Below are positions 53,265 through 61,964 of a stretch of 64,000 nt of DNA, piece after piece. This DNA is from Opitutia bacterium (lineage in GTDB: Bacteria; Verrucomicrobiota; Verrucomicrobiia; Opitutales; Opitutaceae), in contig CANFSZ010000004.1 in assembly GCA_947449835.1 (NCBI GenBank), positions 1 through 64,000 on the forward strand. The letters run 5' to 3'. Made by a program: the position numbers and the translations under genes. Numbering within the stretch: the first letter of the stretch is position 1; every line of letters begins with the position of its first letter. The notes below the pieces were generated by a model, which did not search any database, was not told where the DNA came from, and saw only the letters and a program-made list of their open reading frames with translations.

Positions 53265-56200
53265 ATGTATTGGTTAAACTCACCCCGTCATGGCTATAAA
53301 ACGTTGTTTGTAATATTTATAAATAAACTGATTCACGGACTTCCTGGGGTATTAGCGGCCGGGCTTTTGACTTTACCGATATTGCTTAACGCTGAGACCA
53401 AACTTACGGGTACGATTGAGGGCCGGATCTCAAATTCCGCCAATGGATCGTACCTCAGTAAAGCCAAAGTAGTGGTTGAAGGTACGGGATTGTCAGCTTA
53501 TACTAACGATTTCGGGGAATACACCTTGCTCGATGTGCCGGCCGGATCTGCACAATTGCGTGCTACTTTTACCGGACAGGCTCCAGAAATTTTACCCGTC
53601 AACGTTGCAGCCGGAAAAATCACGACGCAGGATGTAGTTTTTGGCGGCTCGAGTGTGCGGCTGAATCCTTTTGTGGTCGAGAGTGAGCGGTTCAAGACCG
53701 CGCAACAATTGGCAATCCAGGAAGAGCGTACCTCGGTTAACATCAAGAATGTCGTCTCAGCCGATGCCTTTGGCGATATTCCGGAAGGTAACATCGGCGA
53801 ATTTATTAAATTTTTGCCCGGCGTAGAAATCAATTACGGTGGGACGTACACCTCGGAGGCTGACGCGTCGGGTATATCGGTGCGTGGTTTTGGTGCAGAG
53901 GACACGGCGATTTACATCGATGGCGTGCCCGTTTCCAGCGCATCACCGGCTAGTTTAAGTCGGGCGATTGGGCTGGACCAACTCTCGATCAACAACGCCT
54001 CACGCGTGGAGTTAGTAAAAGTTCCGACCCCGGATATGCCGGCGAATTCCGTCGGTGGCTCAATTAACCTTATCTCAAAGTCGGCGTTTGAGTACACTCG
54101 ACCCAGTCTCAACTGGCGGGTCTACGGTAGCATGAATACGGATGACCCCCAGTTGTTCAAAAAAGTAGGCGGTCCTCGAAACAAAAAAGAATGGGCGACT
54201 CAGCCCGGCTTTGATTTCACTTACGCGCTGCCGGTTAACAAAACCTTGGGCGTCACGTTTACGGTAGCATCATCGAACCAGTTTAATGAGAGTCGCCGTT
54301 ATCGTCCCGAATTCGCCACGACCTCGGTTACGGGCGTCGATTTACGGCCATTAGGTGGAGCGCAAAGCGTGATTCTCACCAATGCGCAGGGCGCGGCGAG
54401 CTTGATTAATCCTTACATGACGCGCATCTCCGTTACGGACGCCCCGCGATTCTCAGATCGTCTTTCGGCAGCAGTAAAAGTCGATTGGCGCCCAATTCCT
54501 AGCCTAACTCTGGCGGCGAATTACACTGGCTCGCTTTACAACTCCGCAGATGCAGCGCGACGTTTGCAGTTTCGTATTCAGCGCCCCCAGAGTTGGGATG
54601 CGACTAGCACAATTAGTTATCCGTATGTTTTGGCGACTCAGTCGCAAAACGGCGCGGTTTTTACGCCAAATAGCACGCTCGATATGAACATTGATTCGCG
54701 CGATAAAATCGGCAACTCACATACCGGCTATCTGAGCGCCGTTTTTCGCAAAAACCGTTGGGATATCAAAGCTTTGGCCAGTGCATCCAGTTCGCGTGGC
54801 TCCTACAAAGATTTGGAACATGGTCATTTTTCAACGGTGGATGTGACTTCCACCGTTGGTAAAATGTCCTTTGAAAAAATATCCGACGGTGTCGCCGGCA
54901 AAATTACGGTTTTGGATCGCAACGGTAATAATTTTGATTGGACCAAGCTGGGTAACTGGGTCCCACCGACTCTGCAGGCGCGCTCCGGCAAGGCGGAGTC
55001 GCTTAACGATGAGTTTAGCTACAAGCTCGATATCCGCCGTGAAATTGGTTCGTTTTTTGATGGCAGGCTGGATTTAGCCGCTAAAGTCGGCGGTCAACAT
55101 TCAATCAGCGTGCAAAAAAAATGGGGTGTCGGCACTGGCTATCGTCAGACCTACGTCGGCCCGAGTCTGAGCACGACTGATTATCAAGATACTGTTTATA
55201 CCGGATATGAACCCGGTTTCGGTTTTCCGGCGCAGCAATGGGCGAGTACGTATCGTCTTTATCAAATTTACGCCGCAAATCCTGCGCTTTTTAGCTCCAG
55301 CAGCGACAGTGACCAGGTTAATAATTACACCAGCTACGTAAATCAGAACAAAAAAATCACGGATATTAAAGACGCAGGTTATGCTTTGATTGAAGGTCAT
55401 GCGCTCCGTGGTCGGCTGACCTTCGTGGCGGGTGTTCGAAATGAAGAATCTCGCCGTACCGGCCGAGGGCCTTTGACCGACAGCAAATGGAATTTCCTGA
55501 AGCTCTCGAGCGGTGAAATTTATCGCGATGTCGCTCATCCTAACGGCGTGCAAATCGACACCGCCACCAGCGATGTCTTCGCGCAAACTGCGGCCGGCAC
55601 GGCCCTGCGCTCAGCGTTAAATGCCGCGAAGGTAGCTTATCCTGATCACGTTGTCTTGCTCACCACACTCGAAGGGAAGCGTCTACAATTAAAGCCGTTG
55701 CAAGAAGTGCGCGCCAAGAGCAGCGGACGTCCGTCGGAGAGTATCAATACGTCGTTTAACGTGACGGAAAACTTGGTCTTCAAGTTGGCTTATTCTAAGA
55801 CCTTCGGTCAGATCAGCCTCGAGGATGGCACGAGTGGTTTACTATCCGGTAACGGTTCTTACGTTGTTAATGAAAACACGGCCGCCGGATCGGTTCCCGC
55901 TGGTAACATCACGGTCGCCAATCCTAATTTGAAACCAAAAATTTCCGATAATTGGGATACTGCGATCTATTATTATACCCAAAATGGGGGTAAAATCGGC
56001 GTTTCTTATTTCACCAAAAGAATTAAAAATTTCCAAGAGAACATCATTACGAATAACTCCGATCCGCAATTTGCTGAGATCCTCACTTCATTGGGTTTAA
56101 GCCCGGTCGACTATCAAGATTGGACTCTCACGACCTCGGAAAACGGTATCGGAACGGGTAAAGAATATGGCTACGAGGCCGACATCGCGCAGGACCTGCG

Positions 56201-56657
56201 TTTTATTCCGTTCCTAGGTACGTGGGGCAAGCGATTCAATATATTCACTACCTATTCGGAGAAGCGTCGCAGCCAAGCCAACACCACGCGGATGACTGCA
56301 GTGCCGGCCGCGAGTCGTACGGCTTCTGCTGGACTTCAATTTGCAACCGGTCGAGTCAGCTTGTTACTGAAAGGAACTTGGACCGATCTCAAACTGAACA
56401 GCACGACCAACGTGACCTACAACAGCGTGGTATATGCCTTAGGAAATTATACGCCATCACTCACAAAATTGGACGCTACCTTTAATTGGCAATTCTCGCG
56501 CCGCTACGGTTTTTTTGTGAGCGGCCGTGACGTGCTCAATAATGGCAGTCGGTCCGAGCGCTTTGATCCCACCGGTTTGTATCCTGCATACGCACATTGG
56601 GACGATCTACGTCAATTCGGTGTCCAGGTCACCTTCGGCATAAAGGGCAGTTTTTAA
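53265..56657 (+). CDS. TonB-dependent receptor with carboxypeptidase-like N-terminal domain
   Basis: An 1130-residue outer-membrane receptor. After a signal peptide comes a carboxypeptidase D regulatory-like domain (about 48-128: GTIEGRISNSANGSYLSKA and YTNDFGEYTLLDVPAGSAQL), the NPFVVE segment at 134-139 seen in many Opitutaceae receptors, a plug with RGFGAEDTAIYIDGVPVSS, and a 22-strand-type barrel ending GVQVTFGIKGSF, with terminal Phe. It should import oligosaccharides with TonB energy. No SusD-like lipoprotein is nearby, unlike Bacteroidota loci. It is the import component of the locus. Confidence 0.93.
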   Translation: MYWLNSPRHGYKTLFVIFINKLIHGLPGVLAAGLLTLPILLNAETKLTGTIEGRISNSANGSYLSKAKVVVEGTGLSAYTNDFGEYTLLDVPAGSAQLRATFTGQAPEILPVNVAAGKITTQDVVFGGSSVRLNPFVVESERFKTAQQLAIQEERTSVNIKNVVSADAFGDIPEGNIGEFIKFLPGVEINYGGTYTSEADASGISVRGFGAEDTAIYIDGVPVSSASPASLSRAIGLDQLSINNASRVELVKVPTPDMPANSVGGSINLISKSAFEYTRPSLNWRVYGSMNTDDPQLFKKVGGPRNKKEWATQPGFDFTYALPVNKTLGVTFTVASSNQFNESRRYRPEFATTSVTGVDLRPLGGAQSVILTNAQGAASLINPYMTRISVTDAPRFSDRLSAAVKVDWRPIPSLTLAANYTGSLYNSADAARRLQFRIQRPQSWDATSTISYPYVLATQSQNGAVFTPNSTLDMNIDSRDKIGNSHTGYLSAVFRKNRWDIKALASASSSRGSYKDLEHGHFSTVDVTSTVGKMSFEKISDGVAGKITVLDRNGNNFDWTKLGNWVPPTLQARSGKAESLNDEFSYKLDIRREIGSFFDGRLDLAAKVGGQHSISVQKKWGVGTGYRQTYVGPSLSTTDYQDTVYTGYEPGFGFPAQQWASTYRLYQIYAANPALFSSSSDSDQVNNYTSYVNQNKKITDIKDAGYALIEGHALRGRLTFVAGVRNEESRRTGRGPLTDSKWNFLKLSSGEIYRDVAHPNGVQIDTATSDVFAQTAAGTALRSALNAAKVAYPDHVVLLTTLEGKRLQLKPLQEVRAKSSGRPSESINTSFNVTENLVFKLAYSKTFGQISLEDGTSGLLSGNGSYVVNENTAAGSVPAGNITVANPNLKPKISDNWDTAIYYYTQNGGKIGVSYFTKRIKNFQENIITNNSDPQFAEILTSLGLSPVDYQDWTLTTSENGIGTGKEYGYEADIAQDLRFIPFLGTWGKRFNIFTTYSEKRRSQANTTRMTAVPAASRTASAGLQFATGRVSLLLKGTWTDLKLNSTTNVTYNSVVYALGNYTPSLTKLDATFNWQFSRRYGFFVSGRDVLNNGSRSERFDPTGLYPAYAHWDDLRQFGVQVTFGIKGSF

Positions 56658-56666
56658 GTCCGTTTA

Positions 56667-56708
56667 GGCATAGCAGCCGGTCGAACGATTTTCCGACCGG
56701 TGATATGC
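56667..56708 (+). other. Intergenic stem-loop after the TonB receptor
   Basis: A 7-pair stem CCGGTCG with CGACCGG (56677-56683 and 56694-56700) encloses ten bases; GCAT and ATGC extend it outward with an internal loop. No T-run follows, so it may stabilise or process the mRNA between the receptor and DUF3826 genes rather than end transcription. Confidence 0.45.
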
Positions 56709-56796
56709 TAATACGGGGTGAAAATATCGGAAATTTAAACCGGCCTCTTTTAGGACGAATATCTCTTACACTTATTAAGTCTCTGATACGTATGCG

Positions 56797-57444
56797 ATGA
56801 TGTGTTTTTTATATAAAAACCTTAGGGGGTTTTGTCTAAGTACCATGCTCATAGGTGTGGCAATCACAGCGGCTGAACAAAACCCGGATGTCTATGCAGC
56901 GACGGCGGAGCAACGCGCGCTCAAAATCAGCGCCATGCTTGCTTTAACCGATCCAGCGCAATCGACCCGCGTGCGAGCTTTTATCTCGCGGCACTATGTT
57001 GATCTGCACGAGTTGCAGGCTTGGCGGGACAGCGGCATGGCTGCGGCTAAAGCACACGCGGATAAGGCAACCGTCGCCGCTGCTTTGGCCGATTGCAAAG
57101 CAACGTACGACGCCAAGCTCGCCAGCTTGCACCGCTCCTACCTCGCGCGTCTAGCGTTGGAACTCACTCCGGAGCAAATTAATCTCGTCAAAGATGGTCA
57201 CACTTATGGCGTGCTGCCACTCACGTTTCGCGTTTATCAGCAGATGTTGCCGCAACTTACGTCCGATCAGAAAGCTAAAATATTGACTCTACTCACCGAG
57301 GCCCGCGAGCAGGCCATGGATGCAGGTTCCTCGACAGAAAAACATGCTTGGTTTGGAAAATATAAAGGTAAGATAAATAATTATCTCTCAAGCGAAGGTT
57401 ATAATATGAAGCAAGCGGAGAAAAATCTCGTAGCCCCGCACTAA
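56797..57444 (+). CDS. Exported DUF3826 protein
   Basis: A 215-residue protein with a hydrophobic start (FCLSTMLIGVAITAA; an internal ATG at 56845 is an alternative start). The body is helical; the segments LTPEQINLVKDGHTYGVLPL and AREQAMDAGSSTEKHAWFGK then YKGKINNYLSSEGYNM match the DUF3826 family as I remember it. Members accompany pectate lyases in Bacteroidota and Verrucomicrobiota polysaccharide loci, as here (21 bases before the lyase gene). Function unknown; probably periplasmic. Confidence 0.8.
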   Translation: MMCFLYKNLRGFCLSTMLIGVAITAAEQNPDVYAATAEQRALKISAMLALTDPAQSTRVRAFISRHYVDLHELQAWRDSGMAAAKAHADKATVAAALADCKATYDAKLASLHRSYLARLALELTPEQINLVKDGHTYGVLPLTFRVYQQMLPQLTSDQKAKILTLLTEAREQAMDAGSSTEKHAWFGKYKGKINNYLSSEGYNMKQAEKNLVAPH

Positions 57445-57464
57445 TCCAGCACTTCCCCGCTATT

Positions 57465-59180
57465 ATGAAATTATCCCGCCTGTTTTGTTGCATCGCCCTG
57501 AGCGTGCTCGGCAGCACCTTGTGTTTAGGGCAAGGTTACCCGCGCGTACCGGCGCCTGTTCAAGCTGAGGCCAAGCTACGCATGGCCGCCGCGGATCGTC
57601 TTTCTGACGAGATTTTTGAGCAGGCGCTGCCTGAGATTAAAGACGGGTCGACGAGAGGTAAACCCTACCTGCCCGGTGCTGCTACGCCAAGCGATCTGCC
57701 CCAAGCGAAAATTCCGGCTTTTCCCGGTGCCTGGGGCGGCGGGATGTACGCGTTCGGTGGCCGAGGCGGTCGGGTCATTGTCGTGACTAATCTCAATGAT
57801 CGCGGCCCAGGCAGTTTCCGTGCGGCCTGTGAAACCGCAGGGCCGCGGATCGTGGTGTTTAACGTTGCGGGAATCATCCGACTCAAGGACCGAATTCGCG
57901 TGCGAGCTCCGTACATCACGATTGTCGGCAACACCGCTCCAGGCGATGGCGTTTGCATCGCCGGCAACACCGTAGAGCTCGAGACGCACGACATCATTGT
58001 GCGCCACATGCGATTTCGTCGCGGCGCCACGGATGCTTCTGATCGCAACGATTCTTTTGGCGGAAACCCCGTTGGTAATCTGATCATTGACCACGTCTCG
58101 GCCTCTTGGGGGCTGGATGAAAACATGTCGATGTATCGGCACATGTATCAACCCCCTGAGGGTGGCAAAGAACTCAAGTTACCCACGGTCAACGTTACAA
58201 TCCAGTACTCGATTTTTTCTGAAGCGCTTAATATCTACCACCACGCCTTTGGCAGCACGATTGGCGGCTTGAATAGTACTTTTCACCACAACCTTTGGGC
58301 CTGTAACACCGGGCGCAATCCGAGTGTGGGCATGTACGGAGATTTCACGTTCGTGAATAACGTGCTCTTTAATTACCGCCATCGCACCATCGACGGCGGT
58401 GATCACCGGAGCTTTTTCAACATCATTAATAACACTTTTAAACCCGGACCCGGCACGCCCAACACCGAGATTGCTTACCGCATTCTCAAACCCGAATCCG
58501 AGCGCAGCAAAACAGTCATCAATAATTTCGGGAAGGCCTATGTTGCCGGCAACGTGACCGAGGGGAATCCGCGCGTGACCCAGAACAACTGGGACGGCGG
58601 CGTGCAACCTTCGCCCGTAAAAGCCACCGTCGCAACGGTCTTGCCGGCAATTCGGGTGGACCAACCCTTCGCGCATGCTCTGTTGGACGTGGTTTCAGCG
58701 ATTGAGTCTTACCCGATTGTCCTTAACCACGCGGGTGCGACCCTGCCCAAACGAGATGCTGTGGACGCGCGAGTGGTGTCGATGGTCCGCTCGGGTGTGG
58801 TCACACCGGCAACCATTGCCGAAAGCTCCAAAGCTAAAGCGGCTCAAGTTGGTTATGCTCAAAAATGGATCGATGAAATGGCCGACTTGGTCCCGCGGGG
58901 ATTTATCACCCATCCGGATGAAGTCGGTGGGTATCCTTTGTATTCGGGTGAGCCCTACGCTGACGCCGATGGCGACGGCATGCCCGATGACTGGGAAATC
59001 AAAAACGGGCTTGATCCGAAAAACCCCGCCGATGCGGCGGGTGACCTTAACGGTGATGGGTATACGAATATCGAAAAATTTATCTACGGCCTGAACCCTC
59101 GGAGCCCCAAGATTGATTGGAGTGATTTAAAGAATAACCGTGACCCACTGATTTCGGCTTCGGCTGTTGGACGGCCATAA
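57465..59180 (+). CDS. Secreted pectate lyase with C-terminal calcium-binding-type repeats
   Basis: A 571-residue exported lyase (signal LFCCIALSVLGSTLCLGQG). The parallel beta-helix begins IPAFPGAWGGGMYAFGGRGG and contains IVVFNVAGIIRLKDRI, DIIVRHMRFRRGATD, LIIDHVSASWGLDENMS and HHNLWACNTGRNPS, the layout of the polysaccharide-lyase family 1 pectate-lyase group. Calcium-dependent eliminative cleavage of polygalacturonate is expected. Two acidic loops near the end (DADGDGMPDDWE around 498-509 and DLNGDGYTNIEKF around 527-539) are thrombospondin type 3 or EF-hand-like repeats, often used for cell-surface anchoring. Confidence 0.87.
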   Translation: MKLSRLFCCIALSVLGSTLCLGQGYPRVPAPVQAEAKLRMAAADRLSDEIFEQALPEIKDGSTRGKPYLPGAATPSDLPQAKIPAFPGAWGGGMYAFGGRGGRVIVVTNLNDRGPGSFRAACETAGPRIVVFNVAGIIRLKDRIRVRAPYITIVGNTAPGDGVCIAGNTVELETHDIIVRHMRFRRGATDASDRNDSFGGNPVGNLIIDHVSASWGLDENMSMYRHMYQPPEGGKELKLPTVNVTIQYSIFSEALNIYHHAFGSTIGGLNSTFHHNLWACNTGRNPSVGMYGDFTFVNNVLFNYRHRTIDGGDHRSFFNIINNTFKPGPGTPNTEIAYRILKPESERSKTVINNFGKAYVAGNVTEGNPRVTQNNWDGGVQPSPVKATVATVLPAIRVDQPFAHALLDVVSAIESYPIVLNHAGATLPKRDAVDARVVSMVRSGVVTPATIAESSKAKAAQVGYAQKWIDEMADLVPRGFITHPDEVGGYPLYSGEPYADADGDGMPDDWEIKNGLDPKNPADAAGDLNGDGYTNIEKFIYGLNPRSPKIDWSDLKNNRDPLISASAVGRP

Positions 59181-59202
59181 ATAAGTCCGTCTCGCGCTCG
59201 AG

Positions 59203-61410
59203 TTATCGCGGGCTGAGGTGGCGGGTGAAAAACTCCATCACGCGTTGTTGCTGGCGGAGTTTCACCATGGGGTCGCTGCTGCCCGCCATGTGCGTGCCGA
59301 GCATGGGCATGAATTCGTAATTTTTTCCCGCCATGAACAACGCATCGCATAGCTGAAGCGTGTGTTGGGCGTAAACGTTATCATCGGTAAGTCCGTGAAT
59401 GAGCAGCAGCGGGCGCTCCAGTTTGGACGCGTAGCTGAGGACGCTGCTGACTTGGTAAGCCTCAGAGGCGGTCTGCGGCAGGCCGAGGTAGCGCTCGGTG
59501 TAAAACGTGTCGTAGTTTTCCCAAGTAATCACGGGCGCGCCGGCGACGCCGCAGCGAAAAATATCCGGACGGCGCAGAGTAGCCATGGCGGAAAAATAAC
59601 CGCCGAAGGACCAACCGGTCACGCCGACGCGACTGAGGTCCATCTCGGGAAACTGTGCGCCCAAGGCGCGGAGTCCGGCGACCTGGTCGGCGAGTGCGAG
59701 ATCGATTAAGTTGCCACGAATGGCGCGTTCCCAATCGCGACCGCGGAACGGCGTGCCCCGTCCATCGAGACGGGCCACGATGTAACCTTGGTCCGCCATC
59801 CATTGATCGTTGAGATAGGCGCGGGCGGTGGCGGTGACAACGGTGGTATGTGGGCCGGCGTAGGCGTATAGGATGACCGGATATTTTTTCTTGGCGTCGA
59901 AATCGCGGGGGCGCACGACCGCCGCGAAAAACGAAGGTTCGCTCGCGGTGCGGGTGAGCTCGACGCGGGGAAGGATGGGAAGTTTTTCAGCGCGACTGGG
60001 CAGAACGGCGAGGAGCTGTCCGTCGGTGGCGAGAACGTCAGTACCCGAGGTGCTGTTGAAGAGATCGTAGCTGTGAATGAAAGCGGAAGCGTTTTCCGAG
60101 AACGTGGCGGCGTGCTGCCCTTGTCCAGCGGTGAGAGCGACGCCCGGGCCGCCGCTGAGCGGGAAGCGCCAGACTTGGGTTTCACGCGGGTCTTGGCTGC
60201 CGGCGAGGTAAACGGCTCCGCGCCCGGAATCGAGTTTCGCGAATCCTTTATAGATAAAATCAGGCGGGGTGACGGTGCGTATGAATTTGCCGTCGGCAGC
60301 GCGGAGTTCGATTTGCCACGCGCCGCGGCTCTCGGAGGACCAGAGGAATTCTTTGGCGCCCGGAAGCCAGCGTGGAAAGCCGCCGCGTTCGTCGAGATTG
60401 ACCCATGCTGGGTCGGTATCGCGGAGGAGTTCGGTGGTGCTGCCGGTGGCAGGATCGGCGCGGAAGAGGAGCGCGGTTTGTTGAGCGCGGTCCATGACGG
60501 TGAAGGCGAGGGGCGCGTCGGTCTCGCGCCAGACCACGCGCGTGAGGTAGGGAAATTTGGCGGCATCCCAGTCGAGCCAGCGAGTGGCGCCGCCGCTGCG
60601 GGCGATGACGCCGAGGCGCACGGTGGCGTTGGTCGTGCCGGCGGCGGGGTAAGCGAATCGGCTGGGAGTGGCTTCGGGATGGAGCGGATCGGCGATGTGG
60701 CGAACCTCTACGCCGGACTCATCCGTTTGTTGATAGGCGATGAAACGGGAATCGGGTGACCACCAGTAACCTTCGCTGCGGGCCATCTCTTCTTGAGCGA
60801 CAAATTCGGCGGTGCCGTGGGTGAGCGTGGCTGTTGCGCCACTGGTTAAGGCGCGGGCGGCGAGGGGTGCGAGATTGAGTTCGATGACGTGGAGTTCGCC
60901 GGCGGAGACGGCAGCGATGGCGGTCGCATCGGGCGAAAAGCGCGGATCGATCCAGTTTTTCCCGGGAAGCGCGGTGACCTTGAGATCGGCGCGGTTTACG
61001 ACGTAGAGTTGACCCGAAAGGGTGACCAAGAGGCGCGAGCCGTCGGGGGAGAGATCGAATTTGGTGAAGCCGCGGGTGCTGATGCGGGCGCGTTCGCGGC
61101 GGGCTTTTTCCTCGGCGGTCAGCGTTTCTGGGCTGGAGCCGAGCAGTTGGGCGGGGGTGAGTAGTTCGCGTTCGGGACCGGCTGGTAACGGGAATTCGTA
61201 GAGCCGAAGAACGGGATCGCGGGGGCCACCGCGAAGGTAGATGACGGATCGGCCGTCGGGGGTGAGTTTGGCGGCGACGGGTCGGCCGAGGGTGTAGTTG
61301 CGGGTCTCGGCGATGTCGCGGAAGTAGGCGAGCGGATCGGTGGGCGTGGACGCGAGTGCGACCAGATTGAGCGATTGTAGAGCGAAGAGAAAATGAAACG
61401 GTGCGCGCAT
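59203..61410 (-). CDS. S9-family prolyl oligopeptidase/DPP IV-type peptidase
   Basis: A 735-residue exported serine peptidase (ATG at 61410; signal FHFLFALQSLNLVALAS). An N-terminal beta-propeller (DPPIV_N) occupies about 40-470, and the C-terminal alpha/beta hydrolase domain has the nucleophile Ser601 in GWSFGGYFS. The catalytic Asp is expected in LIHGLTDDNVYAQHT and the His in LGTHMAG. It likely removes dipeptides from peptides in the periplasm. It is co-oriented with dtd, 19 bases apart. Confidence 0.93.
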   Translation of the reverse strand: MRAPFHFLFALQSLNLVALASTPTDPLAYFRDIAETRNYTLGRPVAAKLTPDGRSVIYLRGGPRDPVLRLYEFPLPAGPERELLTPAQLLGSSPETLTAEEKARRERARISTRGFTKFDLSPDGSRLLVTLSGQLYVVNRADLKVTALPGKNWIDPRFSPDATAIAAVSAGELHVIELNLAPLAARALTSGATATLTHGTAEFVAQEEMARSEGYWWSPDSRFIAYQQTDESGVEVRHIADPLHPEATPSRFAYPAAGTTNATVRLGVIARSGGATRWLDWDAAKFPYLTRVVWRETDAPLAFTVMDRAQQTALLFRADPATGSTTELLRDTDPAWVNLDERGGFPRWLPGAKEFLWSSESRGAWQIELRAADGKFIRTVTPPDFIYKGFAKLDSGRGAVYLAGSQDPRETQVWRFPLSGGPGVALTAGQGQHAATFSENASAFIHSYDLFNSTSGTDVLATDGQLLAVLPSRAEKLPILPRVELTRTASEPSFFAAVVRPRDFDAKKKYPVILYAYAGPHTTVVTATARAYLNDQWMADQGYIVARLDGRGTPFRGRDWERAIRGNLIDLALADQVAGLRALGAQFPEMDLSRVGVTGWSFGGYFSAMATLRRPDIFRCGVAGAPVITWENYDTFYTERYLGLPQTASEAYQVSSVLSYASKLERPLLLIHGLTDDNVYAQHTLQLCDALFMAGKNYEFMPMLGTHMAGSSDPMVKLRQQQRVMEFFTRHLSPR

Positions 61411-61429
61411 TTTTAAAAAAGGGAGGTGG

Positions 61430-61882
61430 TTAATCGCGTTGGTGTGAGTCGAGCAGCAAGGTGATAGGACCGTCATTCACGAGCGACACGTGCATATCGG
61501 CGCCAAAGCGACCGGAGGCAACGGGGCGGCCTAGGGCGGAGGCGGAAGCGCGTAAAAACGTCTCGTAAAGCGGGAGCGCGACCTCGGGACGCGCGGCGCC
61601 ATCCCACGAGGGGCGGGTGCCTTTGCGGGTGCGCGCGTAGAGCGTGAATTGGCTGATGATGAGGAGTTCGCCGGCGATGTCGCGGACGGAGAGGTTCATC
61701 GTGCCCGTGGCATCATCAAAGATGCGGAGCGTGGTGATTTTCGTGGCGAGCCAGTCGGCATCGGTTGCCGTGTCGTGCGGCGCGATGCCGAGAAAAACGA
61801 GGAGGCCTCGATCTATGGCGCCAACGCGTTCGCCAGCGATGTCGACGTGCGCGGTGGAGACGCGTTGCATGAGGGCGCGCAT
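61430..61882 (-). CDS. dtd: D-aminoacyl-tRNA deacylase
   Basis: A 150-residue DTD enzyme that hydrolyses D-amino acids wrongly attached to tRNA. The two signatures are SQFTLYARTRKGTRPSW, and VNDGPITLLLDS, where the GP cis-peptide lines the chiral pocket. Length is normal. It is the upstream partner of the S9 peptidase gene, with 19 bases between stop and start, so the pair is probably one transcript. Confidence 0.95.
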   Translation of the reverse strand: MRALMQRVSTAHVDIAGERVGAIDRGLLVFLGIAPHDTATDADWLATKITTLRIFDDATGTMNLSVRDIAGELLIISQFTLYARTRKGTRPSWDGAARPEVALPLYETFLRASASALGRPVASGRFGADMHVSLVNDGPITLLLDSHQRD

Positions 61883-61913
61883 GTAAACGAGATGTGAAAA
61901 GTGAGCTTATGAG

Positions 61914-61946
61914 CAGAAAAAAACCGCGGGCCAAGGCTCGCGGTTT
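61914..61946 (-). terminator. Rho-independent terminator of fabV (minus strand)
   Basis: On the minus strand an 8-pair stem AAACCGCG/CGCGGTTT (61921-61928 and 61939-61946) around a ten-base GC-rich loop is followed by a run of T (A-run 61917-61923 on the plus strand). It lies just after the fabV stop and before dtd. Confidence 0.8.
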
Positions 61947-61964
61947 CAAGGAATGAGTCCGTGT

